53,983 bases of DNA from Bryobacteraceae bacterium (GTDB lineage: Bacteria > Acidobacteriota > Terriglobia > Bryobacterales > Bryobacteraceae). The translations under genes and the position numbers were made by a program. The stretch lies in NCBI GenBank assembly GCA_025055455.1, contig JANWXD010000027.1, forward strand, positions 1-53,983, in the 5' to 3' direction. Under the pieces are notes generated by a model. That model was not told the origin of the DNA. It saw nothing but the letters and a program-made list of their open reading frames with translations, and ran no database searches. Numbering within the stretch: the stretch's first letter is position 1; each line of letters begins with the position of its first letter. Below are positions 8,793 through 18,906 of this stretch, piece by piece.

Positions 8793-11700
8793 ATGCGGCA
8801 CGTCACGCTGCTCGCGGCTTCCCTATTGCTGTGCTGCCCCTCGCTGCGGGCGCAGACCGCCACGGGGCAAATCACCGGCACGGTCCGGGATTCGACCGGC
8901 GCGGTCGTACCCGGCGTCAAGGTCGTCGTCACCAGCCAGCTCACCGGCCTGGCGCGCGAAACCAACACCAACGAGGCCGGCGACTACGTCGTCCCGCTCC
9001 TGCCGGTAGGTGTCTACACCGTCACGGCCGAGCGGCAGGGATTTCGAATGGCCAAGCGTACGGACATACAGCTCAACGTCAACCAAGTCGTGCGTATTGA
9101 CTTGGAGTTGGCCGTCGGCGAGGTGACCGAGACGGTGGAGGTCCGGGCCGCCGCGGCGGCCATCGACACGGAAACGTCCACGGTGGGCCACATCGTCACC
9201 AATCGCCAAGTGACGCAGCTTCCGCTCAACGGGCGCAATTTCCTCCAGCTGCTGTTCCTGGGCGCGGGCGCGGTAGAGACGACCGGCGAACAGGGCACCA
9301 TGCGCCGCGGTGTGGGCAACGCCATCAGCATCAACGGCGCACGGCCTACCTCCAACAACTATCTGCTCGACGGTACGTCCAACACGGATACGGCGCTCGG
9401 CACTCCGGCCGCAATCCTCTCCGTCGACGCCATCCAGGAGTTTAAAGAGCAAACCGCCACCTATTCGGCCGAGTACGGCTTCAGCGCCAATCAGATCAAC
9501 ATCGTCAGCCGCAGCGGGACCAACGAGTTCAACGGCTCGCTGTTCTGGTTCGGCCGCAACGACAAGCTCGACGCCAACAACTTCTTCAACAATGCGGTGG
9601 GGCGCCCGAAATCCAAGCTGCGTCAAAATCAATTCGGCTTCGTCGCGGGCGGCCCGGTCTATTTGCCCAGCCTGTACGATGGCCGCAACCGGACATTCTG
9701 GCTCGCCAACTACGAAGGTTCCCGCACACGCAGCGGCTTTCAAGATTTTCTGTTGATCCCGACCCCGGAACAGCTCGCCGGACGCTTCGCGAGCGTCATC
9801 ACGGATCCGGTCACCGGGACACCGTTCCCCAACAATACGATTCCGCAGCAGCGTTTCACGCGCCTGGCCAATCTGGCCCGGACCAAGTTCTTCCCAGCAC
9901 CCAACGCCAATCTGCCGCAGGGCAACTACATTCGCAGCCGTTCCCTTCCGACGGACGTCGATCAGTATACCCTGCGCGGCGACCAGGACCTCAAGGGGGC
10001 GGGAACGGTTTTTGGCCGGCTCACCAAGACGAAGTACACCACCACTGCTGTCGGCAACACCACCGAACTCGGGGACCGCTTCTTCCTGCAAGAGACGCGG
10101 AACTGGCAAATCTCTCACTCCAAGACTTTTGGACCGACGCTGGTGAACCAGTTCCGGCTCGGTTATGTGAAGGCGGACGCCATCGAGTACGGCCGGGCCG
10201 CAGATCCAGCCGACATTGAAGCCTTGCGCCTCACGGGCGTCTTCACCAACCTCAGCCCCAGGCAGCGTATGTATCCCGCCGTCGGCTTCGGTGGCGTGGG
10301 TACGGGACTCTCCGGCGGCGGCAGCGCCGTCAACGACTACACGGAGAGTTATCAGCCCATGTGGGACATCAGCAACGCCACCACCTGGATCCGCGGCCGC
10401 CACACCATTAACATCGGCATGCACGTGCGCCACTGGTCGCTCCAGCGGGATCTGGCCAACGACTTCCTCGGCCAGTTCACCTTCTCGGGTTTCTTTACCG
10501 GCAACCAGACTCGCGATCACGCCGTCGCGGACATGTTGCTCGGCTATTTCTCCGGCGCCAGTGTCTTTCAGCCGGCTGGCTTCAGCCTGCCGGATCGGGC
10601 CGGCAACCCGCGGCAGTTCAATTTCCGCTACTACGCACCCTACATCCAGGATGACTGGAAGGTCAGTTCACGCCTGACCCTGAACCTGGGTCTGCGCTGG
10701 GACTTCCGCACCGTACCGCACGAGCAGAACAACCGCATGGGCTGGCGCGACTTGGCCAACCCGCGCGGCGGCCTCCTGGTGGCGGATCGCACCCTGGTCG
10801 AAAAAGGCATCGTCGGCGACGGCTCCTACTACCGCTACGCCGGGCGTCGCAATCCGTACGACGCGTCCAAAAGCGTCTTCGCGCCGCGATTCGGCTTTGC
10901 CTTCCGGCCTTTTGGCGACGACCGCACGGTGGTGCGTGGCGGCTACGGCGTGTTTTTCGATTCGGCCGAGGGTCGGGAAATTGACGGAGCCGCCGACATC
11001 TACCCCTATGTCAGCCGCGGCAATTACATCCAGACGCTCGGCCAGGCCGTGGCCACGCTGCGCACCACCGATCAGATGTTCCCCAGCTTCGCGCAATTAG
11101 GGCCGGCCACGCCGGCCGCCAACACCTTCCTGGCCGTCAGCATGTCGCCGGAACCCCGCCACCCCTACGTGCAGCAGTGGTCCTTCAGCATCCAGCGCGC
11201 CGTCAGCTCGAACACCACTGTGGAGCTGTATTACGTCGGCACTAAAGGAACTCACTTGCTGATGCGCCGCAACATCGCCCAAGCGTTCCCGCCCCGGAAC
11301 CCAGCACTGTGCGCGGCCACGCCCACCGTGGGCGACTGCCCGGTGGCGGCTCGTAAGCCCTTCCCGAACTTCGTTGTCTACATTGACAGCGACTGGTCGG
11401 GCAACTCGAGCTACAACGCCTTCAACGCCAAGGTGGAGCATCGTAGCAGCACCTTCCTGTTCACCTCGGCGTACACCTGGTCGAAGAGCATCGACAACAA
11501 GTCCGCCGCCGCGGGCATCGGCAATGACGTGGCGGGATGGCAGGGTTTCCTCAACAACCACGATGTCCGTCGTGACCGCGGCCGCTCCGAGTTCGACGTG
11601 GATCACCGCCTGGTGACTAGCTTCATCTATGAGCTGCCCTTCGGCCGGGGCCGGCGCTACGCCAGCAATGTGAGCAAGGCCGCGGATCTGCTGGTCGGCG

Positions 11701-12140
11701 GCTGGCAGGTCACCGGAATCGTCCTGTTCCAGAAGGGTTTCCCCATGAGCATCACAGCGACCGACATCGGCGGACTCAACGACACCTTCGGCACCAACCG
11801 CGCCGACGTCGTGGGCAACCCCAATCCGAAAGGATTTCGGCGCACCATTGACAAATGGTTCAACACGGATGCCTTCCGGCAGCCGCCCGCCGGCTTTCTG
11901 GGGAATTCGGGCCGGGGCATTCTCCGCGCCCCAGGCATCAACAACTGGGACACTGGCCTGTTCAAGAACTTCAGGCTCTCCGAGCGGATGAACCTCCAGT
12001 TCCGCTTCGAATCGTTCAACACTTGGAACCACACGCAATGGGGCGTCCCGATCCGCAACGTGGCCGATGCGCGCTTCGGTCGGATCATCTCCGCCCGCGC
12101 CGCACGGATCAACCAACTTGGCCTGAAGCTCACTTGGTAG
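8793..12140 (+). CDS. Oar-like TonB-dependent outer-membrane receptor with carboxypeptidase-regulatory domain
   Basis: A 1115-residue receptor. The ATG at 8793 is chosen because GAGGAGG lies 8 bases upstream and the signal peptide (MRHVTLLAASLLLCCPSLRA) begins there; an in-frame TTG at 8772 lies upstream of that site. Domains in order are: signal peptide 1-20; a carboxypeptidase-regulatory-like beta-sandwich about 25-105 (GQITGTVRDSTGAVVPGVKV); a plug about 110-230 with LPLNGRNFLQLLFL; and a long beta-barrel ending in Leu-Thr-Trp, the aromatic end expected for outer-membrane assembly. These receptors import large ligands such as oligosaccharides in Bacteroidota-like systems; for acidobacterial members this is inferred. 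It heads a run with a TPR lipoprotein and rhamnosidases, which points to a deoxysugar-containing ligand. Confidence 0.9.
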   Translation: MRHVTLLAASLLLCCPSLRAQTATGQITGTVRDSTGAVVPGVKVVVTSQLTGLARETNTNEAGDYVVPLLPVGVYTVTAERQGFRMAKRTDIQLNVNQVVRIDLELAVGEVTETVEVRAAAAAIDTETSTVGHIVTNRQVTQLPLNGRNFLQLLFLGAGAVETTGEQGTMRRGVGNAISINGARPTSNNYLLDGTSNTDTALGTPAAILSVDAIQEFKEQTATYSAEYGFSANQINIVSRSGTNEFNGSLFWFGRNDKLDANNFFNNAVGRPKSKLRQNQFGFVAGGPVYLPSLYDGRNRTFWLANYEGSRTRSGFQDFLLIPTPEQLAGRFASVITDPVTGTPFPNNTIPQQRFTRLANLARTKFFPAPNANLPQGNYIRSRSLPTDVDQYTLRGDQDLKGAGTVFGRLTKTKYTTTAVGNTTELGDRFFLQETRNWQISHSKTFGPTLVNQFRLGYVKADAIEYGRAADPADIEALRLTGVFTNLSPRQRMYPAVGFGGVGTGLSGGGSAVNDYTESYQPMWDISNATTWIRGRHTINIGMHVRHWSLQRDLANDFLGQFTFSGFFTGNQTRDHAVADMLLGYFSGASVFQPAGFSLPDRAGNPRQFNFRYYAPYIQDDWKVSSRLTLNLGLRWDFRTVPHEQNNRMGWRDLANPRGGLLVADRTLVEKGIVGDGSYYRYAGRRNPYDASKSVFAPRFGFAFRPFGDDRTVVRGGYGVFFDSAEGREIDGAADIYPYVSRGNYIQTLGQAVATLRTTDQMFPSFAQLGPATPAANTFLAVSMSPEPRHPYVQQWSFSIQRAVSSNTTVELYYVGTKGTHLLMRRNIAQAFPPRNPALCAATPTVGDCPVAARKPFPNFVVYIDSDWSGNSSYNAFNAKVEHRSSTFLFTSAYTWSKSIDNKSAAAGIGNDVAGWQGFLNNHDVRRDRGRSEFDVDHRLVTSFIYELPFGRGRRYASNVSKAADLLVGGWQVTGIVLFQKGFPMSITATDIGGLNDTFGTNRADVVGNPNPKGFRRTIDKWFNTDAFRQPPAGFLGNSGRGILRAPGINNWDTGLFKNFRLSERMNLQFRFESFNTWNHTQWGVPIRNVADARFGRIISARAARINQLGLKLTW

Positions 12141-13342
12141 CTGGCCGGAGCGGGCGGCGGCTGGCGGGTCTGCTCTGCCTCGCCGGCTGCCTCTCCGGCC
12201 AGCCACCGGACCCGGCCCTGCTGCGGCGCTACGCCGAAGAGGGCGAGCGGGCCCTGGCGCAAAAGCGCTATGCAGAGGCCGAAGCCGTTTATGAAAAACT
12301 GGCGCGGCTGGATCCGCAAAGCGCTGAATTGCGGGCGCGGCTGGGTGTGATCTATTTTCAGCAGGCCAAGTTCGGTCAAGCCGCCACGGCCTTCCGCGAA
12401 GCGCTGCGTCGGAAGCCGGATTTGGCGAATGCAGACGTCTTCCTAGCCATGTGTCTGGCTGAGATGGGCCGCCACAAAGAGGCTTTAGCTGGCCTGGAGA
12501 GAGGCTTTCGGCATTCCGCCGATTCCGCGCTGCGCCGTCTGAGCGGACTACACCTGCAACGCTCGCTGACGGCGCTGGGCCGGGACGATCGAGCGGTCGA
12601 AGTTGCCCTCCAACTTACCCGCCTGTATCCCGAGGATCCGGAGGTGCTCTATCACGCGGGCCGCACATTCGGCCACTACGCGTGGTTGACGATGCACAAA
12701 CTTTCCCAGGTGGCCCCAGACTCGGTTTGGCGTTTCCAAGCTGCCGGCGAGGCATACCATAGTCAAGGGCTTTTCGACCTGGCAGTGGCAGCGTTCCGCC
12801 GGGTGATCGAACTGGATCCCGCTCGACCGGGGGCGCACTTCCGTTTGGGACGCGCCCTGCTCGAGCGCTCTCGCCAACCCGGAGCGCTCCCCTCCGACCT
12901 TCCGGACGCCGTTCAAGCTTTCCAAAGGGAGCTGGAGCTCGATCCGACCAACGGCAACGCCGCCTATGAGCTGGCCGAGATCCATCGCAAGGCGGGCGAT
13001 CTGGGACGCGCCCGGGAGCTCTTCGAGCTCGCCTTGAAATCGGATGGCGAGTTCCGCGAAGCTCATCTCGGTCTCGGCCGCGTCCTGCTCGCCATGGGAG
13101 ATCCACGTACCGCGTTGTCGCATCTGCAAAAAGCCGCCGCCCTCGACCCGAACGATGCGGTGTGTCACTTCCATCTGGCGCAGGCGCATCGCGCCCTCGG
13201 CGACGGGACAGCCGCACAGAAGGCGCTGGCCGAGTTCCGCCGACTGCGTCAGGAACGAGCGGAACAAGAACAAGCAGTGATGAGTATGTTCTCCCGACGC
13301 GACATCAGTCCGCAGGCGCTCGACCCGGCCGCGCAACCTTGA
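12134..13342 (+). CDS. TPR-repeat lipoprotein
   Basis: A 402-residue protein whose probable start is TTG 12134, seven bases inside the end of the receptor gene. This start gives a compact lipoprotein signal with an LAGC lipobox at about residues 15-18. No ATG or GTG start gives a comparable leader. About nine TPR-like helical pairs follow, for example KRYAEAEAVYEKLARLDPQ, KFGQAATAFREALRRKPD, and GDPRTALSHLQKAAALDPN near the C-terminus. It probably acts as a scaffold or binding partner at the inner face of the outer membrane, next to the receptor that precedes it. No SusD-type protein is seen, so a TPR lipoprotein may occupy that place in the operon; this is inference. Confidence 0.82.
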   Translation: MVAGRSGRRLAGLLCLAGCLSGQPPDPALLRRYAEEGERALAQKRYAEAEAVYEKLARLDPQSAELRARLGVIYFQQAKFGQAATAFREALRRKPDLANADVFLAMCLAEMGRHKEALAGLERGFRHSADSALRRLSGLHLQRSLTALGRDDRAVEVALQLTRLYPEDPEVLYHAGRTFGHYAWLTMHKLSQVAPDSVWRFQAAGEAYHSQGLFDLAVAAFRRVIELDPARPGAHFRLGRALLERSRQPGALPSDLPDAVQAFQRELELDPTNGNAAYELAEIHRKAGDLGRARELFELALKSDGEFREAHLGLGRVLLAMGDPRTALSHLQKAAALDPNDAVCHFHLAQAHRALGDGTAAQKALAEFRRLRQERAEQEQAVMSMFSRRDISPQALDPAAQP

Positions 13343-13374
13343 GCTTCTCCAAGCGATCCGAGCGAGAAAGCAAC

Positions 13375-16300
13375 ATGAAACGGAGAACGTTCCTCAAAAC
13401 CTGTAGCGCCGCGGCAGCCTGGCTACGGAGCTCTGTTCGCGCAGGGCAATCCGGCGCCGCGGACCTGGAAAAAGCCTTCTTGTCACCTCCCGATTCGGCC
13501 GCGCCGAAGACGTGGTGGCACTGGATGAATGGCAACGTCAGCCGCGAGGGCATCACGCTGGACCTGGAGGCCATGCGACGCGTGGGCATCCGCGGCGTGC
13601 AACTGTTTCAGGTCAGCTCCGGCATTCCAAAAGGGCCGGTTCCGTACGGCACGCCCGAGAATCTTGACCTGGTCCGCCACGCCATCCGTGAGGCCGAGCG
13701 GCTCGGTCTCGAACTCGACCTGCATAACTGCCCGGGCTGGTCGTCGAGCGGCGGCCCTTGGATTCCGCCAGAGCTTTCGATGCAGCGGCTCGTGTGGACG
13801 GAGACCTTCCTGCGGGGCGGTGGCCCCGTAAAGGTTACCCTGCCCCAACCGCCGGCCCACGCCGGCTACTACCGCGACGCCATGGTAGTTGCTTTCCCTT
13901 CCCTGGCCGGAGAAAGTGAGCCCCTGGGCGACTTGCTCGGGCGCGTGACCGTAAACGGTGCGCCCATCGATCCAGGCCGCGTTACCTCGGGGCACGCTTC
14001 GGCGGGCGCGGATCTTGCGCCTTCCGGAGCGGATCAGCCGGCTTACCTTGAGCTGGAGCTCATGGCGCCGATGGAGGTGCGCTCCGTCTCCGTCCTCAGT
14101 CAGCCGCTCCCCGACTCGACGAGCACCAGGGCGTTCGCACCCGCACCAGCACTGGTCTTGGAGGCCTCCGAAGACGGGCGGCGGTTCCGCAAGGTTTGCG
14201 ACCTTCCGCTGGAAACCGGCTTTTTCAACGCTCTCTACGGGCCGAACCCGGCGCCAGCCACCGCGAGCTTCGCACCCCTGCGCGCCCGTCATTTTCGCAT
14301 CGTCGCGCGCCAGCCTCGTCGCATCCTCGACGTCCGTCTTTCCGGCGCCGTGCGCATACCGAACTGGCAGGTCAAGGCCAACTTCATCGTTCCCGGCCTC
14401 GGCACGTTCGGTCCCGAAGGCCCCCCGCCCGAACCCGAGATCCGCGTCGAGCCCGGCTCTGTCATCGCTCCCGAGAGCGTGGTGGATTTGACGGCCCGGA
14501 TGGCCCCCGACGGGCGCCTGGAATGGGACGCTCCACCCGGAAACTGGACGATCCTCCGCTTCGGCCACACGAGCACGGGAAAACAGAACAGCCCGGCGCC
14601 GGATGGCGGCGAAGGTCTAGAATGCGACAAGTTCCGCCGCGAAGCGTTCGACTTTCATTTCCGTCACTTCTTCGGCGACCTATTGGAAACGCTGCGTCCC
14701 TTGGCCGCCAAGGGCATGGCCGGTGCCCTGATTGACAGCTACGAGGCCGGCATGCAGAACTGGACCGCAGCCTTTCCCGAAGAATTCCGCAAACGGCGCG
14801 GCTACGAGTTGTGGCGCTACCTGCCCGCCATGACCGGGCGCATCGTGGGCAGCCTGGAGGCCTCCGAGCGGTTCCTGTGGGATGTGCGCAAGACGCAGGC
14901 CGAACTGGTCCACGACAACTACTACCGGCGGTTCGCTGAGCTGTGCCGCCAGCACTCGCTAAAGGCCTACATCGAACCCTACGATGCCGGCATGTTCGAC
15001 GAAATGGAATGCGGAGCCCAGGCCGACGTGCCCATGGGGGAATTCTGGCTCGGGCAGCTCAACCATCGCAGCGTGAAACTCGTAGCCTCGGTGGCGCATG
15101 TCTATGGCAAGCCGGTCGTCGCCGCCGAGTCGTTCACCAGCGTTACCCGGTGGCAGGAATACCCCTTCGCCATGAAGCCCGTCGGCGACTTCATGTTCAC
15201 CCAGGGGCTGAATCAATACATCTTCCACCGTTACACCCATCAGCCCCATTCCGGCGTCGCCCCCGGAATGACGATGGGACCCTGGGGTTGGTCCTTCGAG
15301 CGCACCAACACGTGGTTCCACCAGGCCAGTGCGTGGATCGACTACATCCGCCGCTGCCAGTTCCTCTTGCAGCAAGGCCGTTTCGTCGCCGACCTGCTGT
15401 ATTTTACGGGCGAGGACTCTCCTGTGATGGTTCCGCCTCGCGCGCTACTCGATCCGCCCCCTCCGCCGGGCTACGACTGGGACACCATCGACGCCCGGGC
15501 GATCCACGAGCGCGTGCGAATCCAGTCGGGACGCATCGTGTTGCCCGACGGGATGAGTTACCGGTTGCTCGTATTGCGCAACACTCGGACCATGACGATC
15601 GCCTTGTTGCGCAAGCTCCGGGAGCTGGTCGCCGCAGGCATGGTGCTGGTCGGACCCAAGCCGGAACGCTCTCCGACGCTCGCCGACGACCAAGCCGAGT
15701 TGCGCCGGCTGGCGGACGAGCTTTGGGGCAACCTCGACGGCCAGACGGTCACCCAACGGCTCTTCGGCAAAGGCCGCGTCTATTGGGGCACCCCCCTGGC
15801 GACGATCCTTTCCCGGCTTGCCATCGCGCCCGACGTCACTGTCACTTCACGCTCAGGCGACGCTCCGATCAACTGGATCCACCGCCGGACCCGCGACGCC
15901 GATGTTTACTTCGTCGCCAACCGCCGCCGGCAACCCGAGGAGCTGGTCTGCACCTTCCGGGTCCAAGGCCGGCAACCCGAGCTGTGGGACCCGGCCACTG
16001 GGCAAATCATCCGCGGAATCCCGTTCGAATCCGTCCCCGGCGGAGTCCGCGTTCCGCTGCGGCTGGATCCTGCCGGATCGATATTCGTCGTCTTCCGCAC
16101 CGCCGCTCCGCGGCGCAGCCTCGTCTCCGTGGAGAGAGATAACCTGCCTCTGGTCAGCACGCGCCCGTTCCCCTCTCCCGAGCGGGGCCGCTACCGCGGC
16201 GTGGCCGACAATTTTACCATCAGCCTCTGGGTCAAACCGGACTTCGACATCGCCTTGACTCCGGTCGGGGCGCCGGAAGGCGGGGCTTTCAGTTTCGCTG

Positions 16301-17412
16301 CCTCGAGCTTCGCATTCTATCCTCCCGCCGGCGAGCAGCTGTACGGCCAAGGGCATGCCGCCTGCGGCCTGGCAGCCGGCCGCAATGGCATCGTGCTTTA
16401 CGAGCGGACTCGCGGACGACCGGTCGCGGTCCTTTCGGTGGCCACACCGCTAGAGGGTTGGACCCACATTGCCGTCGCCTACCGCGACGGGGCACCGTCT
16501 TTATATGTCGGGGGACGCCGTGTGGCCCATGCCGCCCGATCCGCAAACCGAGTGCATCCGGGACTCGGCGAAGCCTTCCAGGAAGACGGCGCCAGTTATT
16601 TCGCAGGACACTCCGGAAAGCTGGAGCTGTTCCCCGAACCGCTTCCGGAGGCGCGCATCCGCGAACTGGCTCGCGGGCCGATCCCGGCTCCGGAAGCTCC
16701 GCCGGCGGTCGAACCGCACCCCGGCGGAATGTGTTTCTGGGAAAATGGCGCCTATACATTTCGCGACAGCACTGGCAAGACGCGGCTTGTAAGAGTCGAG
16801 GCCGTCGAACCGCCGCGCGAGATCCGGGGGCCCTGGCGCGTCAGTTTTCCGCCCAACGCCGGAGCGCCGCCGGAAATCGTCTTGCCGGAGCTGACCTCAC
16901 TTCACCGTCATTCGGATCCGGGCGTCAAGTATTTCTCGGGCACGGCCACCTACCGGGCGCACGTCGATCTGCCGGCCCGCCCCGGCGGCGAGCAGCGGGT
17001 CTATCTCGACCTGGGCTGGGTCGAGGTGATCGCCGAAGTCTCGTGGAACCAAACGCCGCTCGGTACCCTGTGGAAGCCGCCATACCGCGTGGACATCACC
17101 GACGTTGCCCGGGCAGGTCGGAACGACGTGGAAATTCGCGTCACCAACCTGTGGCCGAACCGTCTCATCGGAGATGAAGAGTTCCCCGAGGAATACGACT
17201 ACAGCGGCGGAGGCATGTTCGCCCTTATCAGCGGCAGCGGCGGCCTCCGTGAGATCCCGCAGTGGTACGCGCAGGGCCAGCCACGTCCGGCGGGCCGACG
17301 CATCGCCTTCACGACCTGGAAGCATTACGCCAAAGGAGCTCCGCTCCTCGAATCGGGCTTGATCGGACCCGTGACACTGCGCACCGCGGTGCGGCGCATG
17401 GTCGAAATTTAA
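13375..17412 (+). CDS. Tat-exported GH106-like alpha-L-rhamnosidase with LamG-like and galactose-binding-like domains
   Basis: A 1345-residue enzyme. Start ATG 13375 is followed by a twin-arginine leader (KRRTFLK, then a hydrophobic stretch), so export through Tat is likely. The N-terminal catalytic region shows GH106 hallmarks: WWHWMNGNVSREGI at 47-60, GIRGVQLFQV near 71-80 and LHNCPGWSSSGGPWI near 116-130. Enzymes of this family remove alpha-L-rhamnose from plant or microbial polysaccharides. A concanavalin/LamG-like insert occurs about residues 942-1090 (FTISLWVKPDFD, GWTHIAVAYRDG). A galactose-binding-like beta-sandwich closes the protein from about 1140. It lies 32 bases after the TPR lipoprotein. 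The family call is good; the exact bond cleaved is not determined. Confidence 0.88.
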   Translation: MKRRTFLKTCSAAAAWLRSSVRAGQSGAADLEKAFLSPPDSAAPKTWWHWMNGNVSREGITLDLEAMRRVGIRGVQLFQVSSGIPKGPVPYGTPENLDLVRHAIREAERLGLELDLHNCPGWSSSGGPWIPPELSMQRLVWTETFLRGGGPVKVTLPQPPAHAGYYRDAMVVAFPSLAGESEPLGDLLGRVTVNGAPIDPGRVTSGHASAGADLAPSGADQPAYLELELMAPMEVRSVSVLSQPLPDSTSTRAFAPAPALVLEASEDGRRFRKVCDLPLETGFFNALYGPNPAPATASFAPLRARHFRIVARQPRRILDVRLSGAVRIPNWQVKANFIVPGLGTFGPEGPPPEPEIRVEPGSVIAPESVVDLTARMAPDGRLEWDAPPGNWTILRFGHTSTGKQNSPAPDGGEGLECDKFRREAFDFHFRHFFGDLLETLRPLAAKGMAGALIDSYEAGMQNWTAAFPEEFRKRRGYELWRYLPAMTGRIVGSLEASERFLWDVRKTQAELVHDNYYRRFAELCRQHSLKAYIEPYDAGMFDEMECGAQADVPMGEFWLGQLNHRSVKLVASVAHVYGKPVVAAESFTSVTRWQEYPFAMKPVGDFMFTQGLNQYIFHRYTHQPHSGVAPGMTMGPWGWSFERTNTWFHQASAWIDYIRRCQFLLQQGRFVADLLYFTGEDSPVMVPPRALLDPPPPPGYDWDTIDARAIHERVRIQSGRIVLPDGMSYRLLVLRNTRTMTIALLRKLRELVAAGMVLVGPKPERSPTLADDQAELRRLADELWGNLDGQTVTQRLFGKGRVYWGTPLATILSRLAIAPDVTVTSRSGDAPINWIHRRTRDADVYFVANRRRQPEELVCTFRVQGRQPELWDPATGQIIRGIPFESVPGGVRVPLRLDPAGSIFVVFRTAAPRRSLVSVERDNLPLVSTRPFPSPERGRYRGVADNFTISLWVKPDFDIALTPVGAPEGGAFSFAASSFAFYPPAGEQLYGQGHAACGLAAGRNGIVLYERTRGRPVAVLSVATPLEGWTHIAVAYRDGAPSLYVGGRRVAHAARSANRVHPGLGEAFQEDGASYFAGHSGKLELFPEPLPEARIRELARGPIPAPEAPPAVEPHPGGMCFWENGAYTFRDSTGKTRLVRVEAVEPPREIRGPWRVSFPPNAGAPPEIVLPELTSLHRHSDPGVKYFSGTATYRAHVDLPARPGGEQRVYLDLGWVEVIAEVSWNQTPLGTLWKPPYRVDITDVARAGRNDVEIRVTNLWPNRLIGDEEFPEEYDYSGGGMFALISGSGGLREIPQWYAQGQPRPAGRRIAFTTWKHYAKGAPLLESGLIGPVTLRTAVRRMVEI

Positions 17413-17483
17413 CCACGGCGCCGGCGGCTTACCAGCGAGACCCCCATAGGCGTCTCTGCCCGCCGCATTATGCTGAAAAGCTG

Positions 17484-18899
17484 ATGCGAATCACGTTTTG
17501 GGGCGCGGTGCGCACCGTGACCGGCTCCTTGCACGAGATCCAGGTCCACGGCCGACGCTACCTGCTCGATTGCGGCCTCTATCAGGGCCGGCGGCAGCAA
17601 GCGCGGGAGCGCAACAGCCACTTTCCGTTTCGGCCGACCGAGGTGGACGCCGTGATCCTCTCCCATGCCCACATCGACCACAGCGGCAACCTGCCCACTC
17701 TCGTCAAACAAGGCTACGCCGGGCCCATCTACGCCACGCCCGCCACGGTGGACCTCTGCGACGCCATGCTCCGCGACTCGGGCTACCTACAAGAAAAAGA
17801 CGCCGAGTTCCTCAACAAGCGCCGCCGGCGGCGCAAGGCCCTGGATCCCTCGGCCGAGGACGGCCTCGTCGAGCCGCTGTACACGATGGACGACGCGGCC
17901 CAGGCCATGAAAACCTTCCGGCCCGTGCCCATCCACACGCCCACCGTGCTCGACGACGTGCTGAGCTTCGAGACCTACGACGCGGGCCACATGCTGGGCT
18001 CGACCGCCGTGCTGCTGCACTACCACCGCCACGGCAAACGCACCCGCCTGGTCTTTTCGGGCGACATCGGACGCCCCGGCCTCGGCATCGTCCGCGATCC
18101 AGAGCCGCTGCCCCGCGCCGACTACCTGATCCTGGAGAGCACATACGGCGACCGGCTGCACAAGAGCCTCGACGCCGTCGCCGACAAGCTGGCCGACACG
18201 ATCAACCGCACCGCCCGGCGCGGCGGCAAGATCATCGTGCCAGCGTTCGCCGTGGGACGGACGCAGCAGCTCGTGCTCTTGATTCACCAGCTCTTGAAGG
18301 AGAACAAAATCCCGCAGCTGCCTGTGTTCGTCGACAGTCCGCTCGCCGTGGACGTCACCGCCATCTTCCGCAAACATGCCGAATGCTTCGACGACACAAC
18401 GCGCGAGTTCTTGCTCGAGGGTGAAGACCCTTTCGGCTTTGCCTCGCTCCGCTACGTCCGCGAAGCGGAGCAGTCCAAAGCTCTCAACGACCTGCGCGGG
18501 CCGTTCATCGTCATCTCGGCTTCCGGCATGTGCGAAGCCGGCCGCATCTTGCATCATCTCCGCCACAACATCGAGGACCCCCGCAACACCATCCTGATCA
18601 CCGGCTTTCAGGCCGAGCACACCTTGGGCCGAAAAATTGTCGAAAAGCAGCCTGAAGTGCCCATTTTTGGCGAGCCGTTCCGGCTGCGGGCCGAGGTGGT
18701 CAAGCTCAACGAGCTCAGCGGCCATGCCGACCAGCACGAGCTGCTGCAGTGGCTCCAACCGCTGGCCCCGAGCCTCAAAAAGGTGTTTCTGGTCCACGGC
18801 GAGCTGTCGCAAGCCGCGGCGTTAGCCAAAGCGATCGAGGAACGCTACCGGCTCGCCACCATCGTTCCGGAGCGCGGCCAAAGTTTCGAATTGGAGTAA
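17484..18899 (+). CDS. MBL-fold/beta-CASP ribonuclease
   Basis: A 471-residue metallo-beta-lactamase-fold protein with the beta-CASP insertion typical of CPSF73-like RNases. The metal-binding and active-site signatures are all present: HAHIDHSGNLP, DAGHMLGS, FSGDIG, ILESTYGDR, SASGMCEAGRILHHL and a final NELSGHADQHEL. Two zinc ions and RNA phosphodiester cleavage are expected from the family. Start ATG 17484 gives the canonical MRITFWGAVRTVTGS beginning. The gene has a 71-base gap upstream and only 7 bases to the GH78 gene downstream. A housekeeping or RNA-decay role is more likely than a part in sugar use, but its placement between two rhamnosidase genes is curious. Confidence 0.93.
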   Translation: MRITFWGAVRTVTGSLHEIQVHGRRYLLDCGLYQGRRQQARERNSHFPFRPTEVDAVILSHAHIDHSGNLPTLVKQGYAGPIYATPATVDLCDAMLRDSGYLQEKDAEFLNKRRRRRKALDPSAEDGLVEPLYTMDDAAQAMKTFRPVPIHTPTVLDDVLSFETYDAGHMLGSTAVLLHYHRHGKRTRLVFSGDIGRPGLGIVRDPEPLPRADYLILESTYGDRLHKSLDAVADKLADTINRTARRGGKIIVPAFAVGRTQQLVLLIHQLLKENKIPQLPVFVDSPLAVDVTAIFRKHAECFDDTTREFLLEGEDPFGFASLRYVREAEQSKALNDLRGPFIVISASGMCEAGRILHHLRHNIEDPRNTILITGFQAEHTLGRKIVEKQPEVPIFGEPFRLRAEVVKLNELSGHADQHELLQWLQPLAPSLKKVFLVHGELSQAAALAKAIEERYRLATIVPERGQSFELE

Positions 18900-18906
18900 A
18901 CCGAAC

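Noticed and set aside
8823-10520. 565-codon open frame opposite the first TonB-dependent receptor
   Set aside because: It is antisense to a clear receptor, with no recognisable motif, so it is a composition effect.
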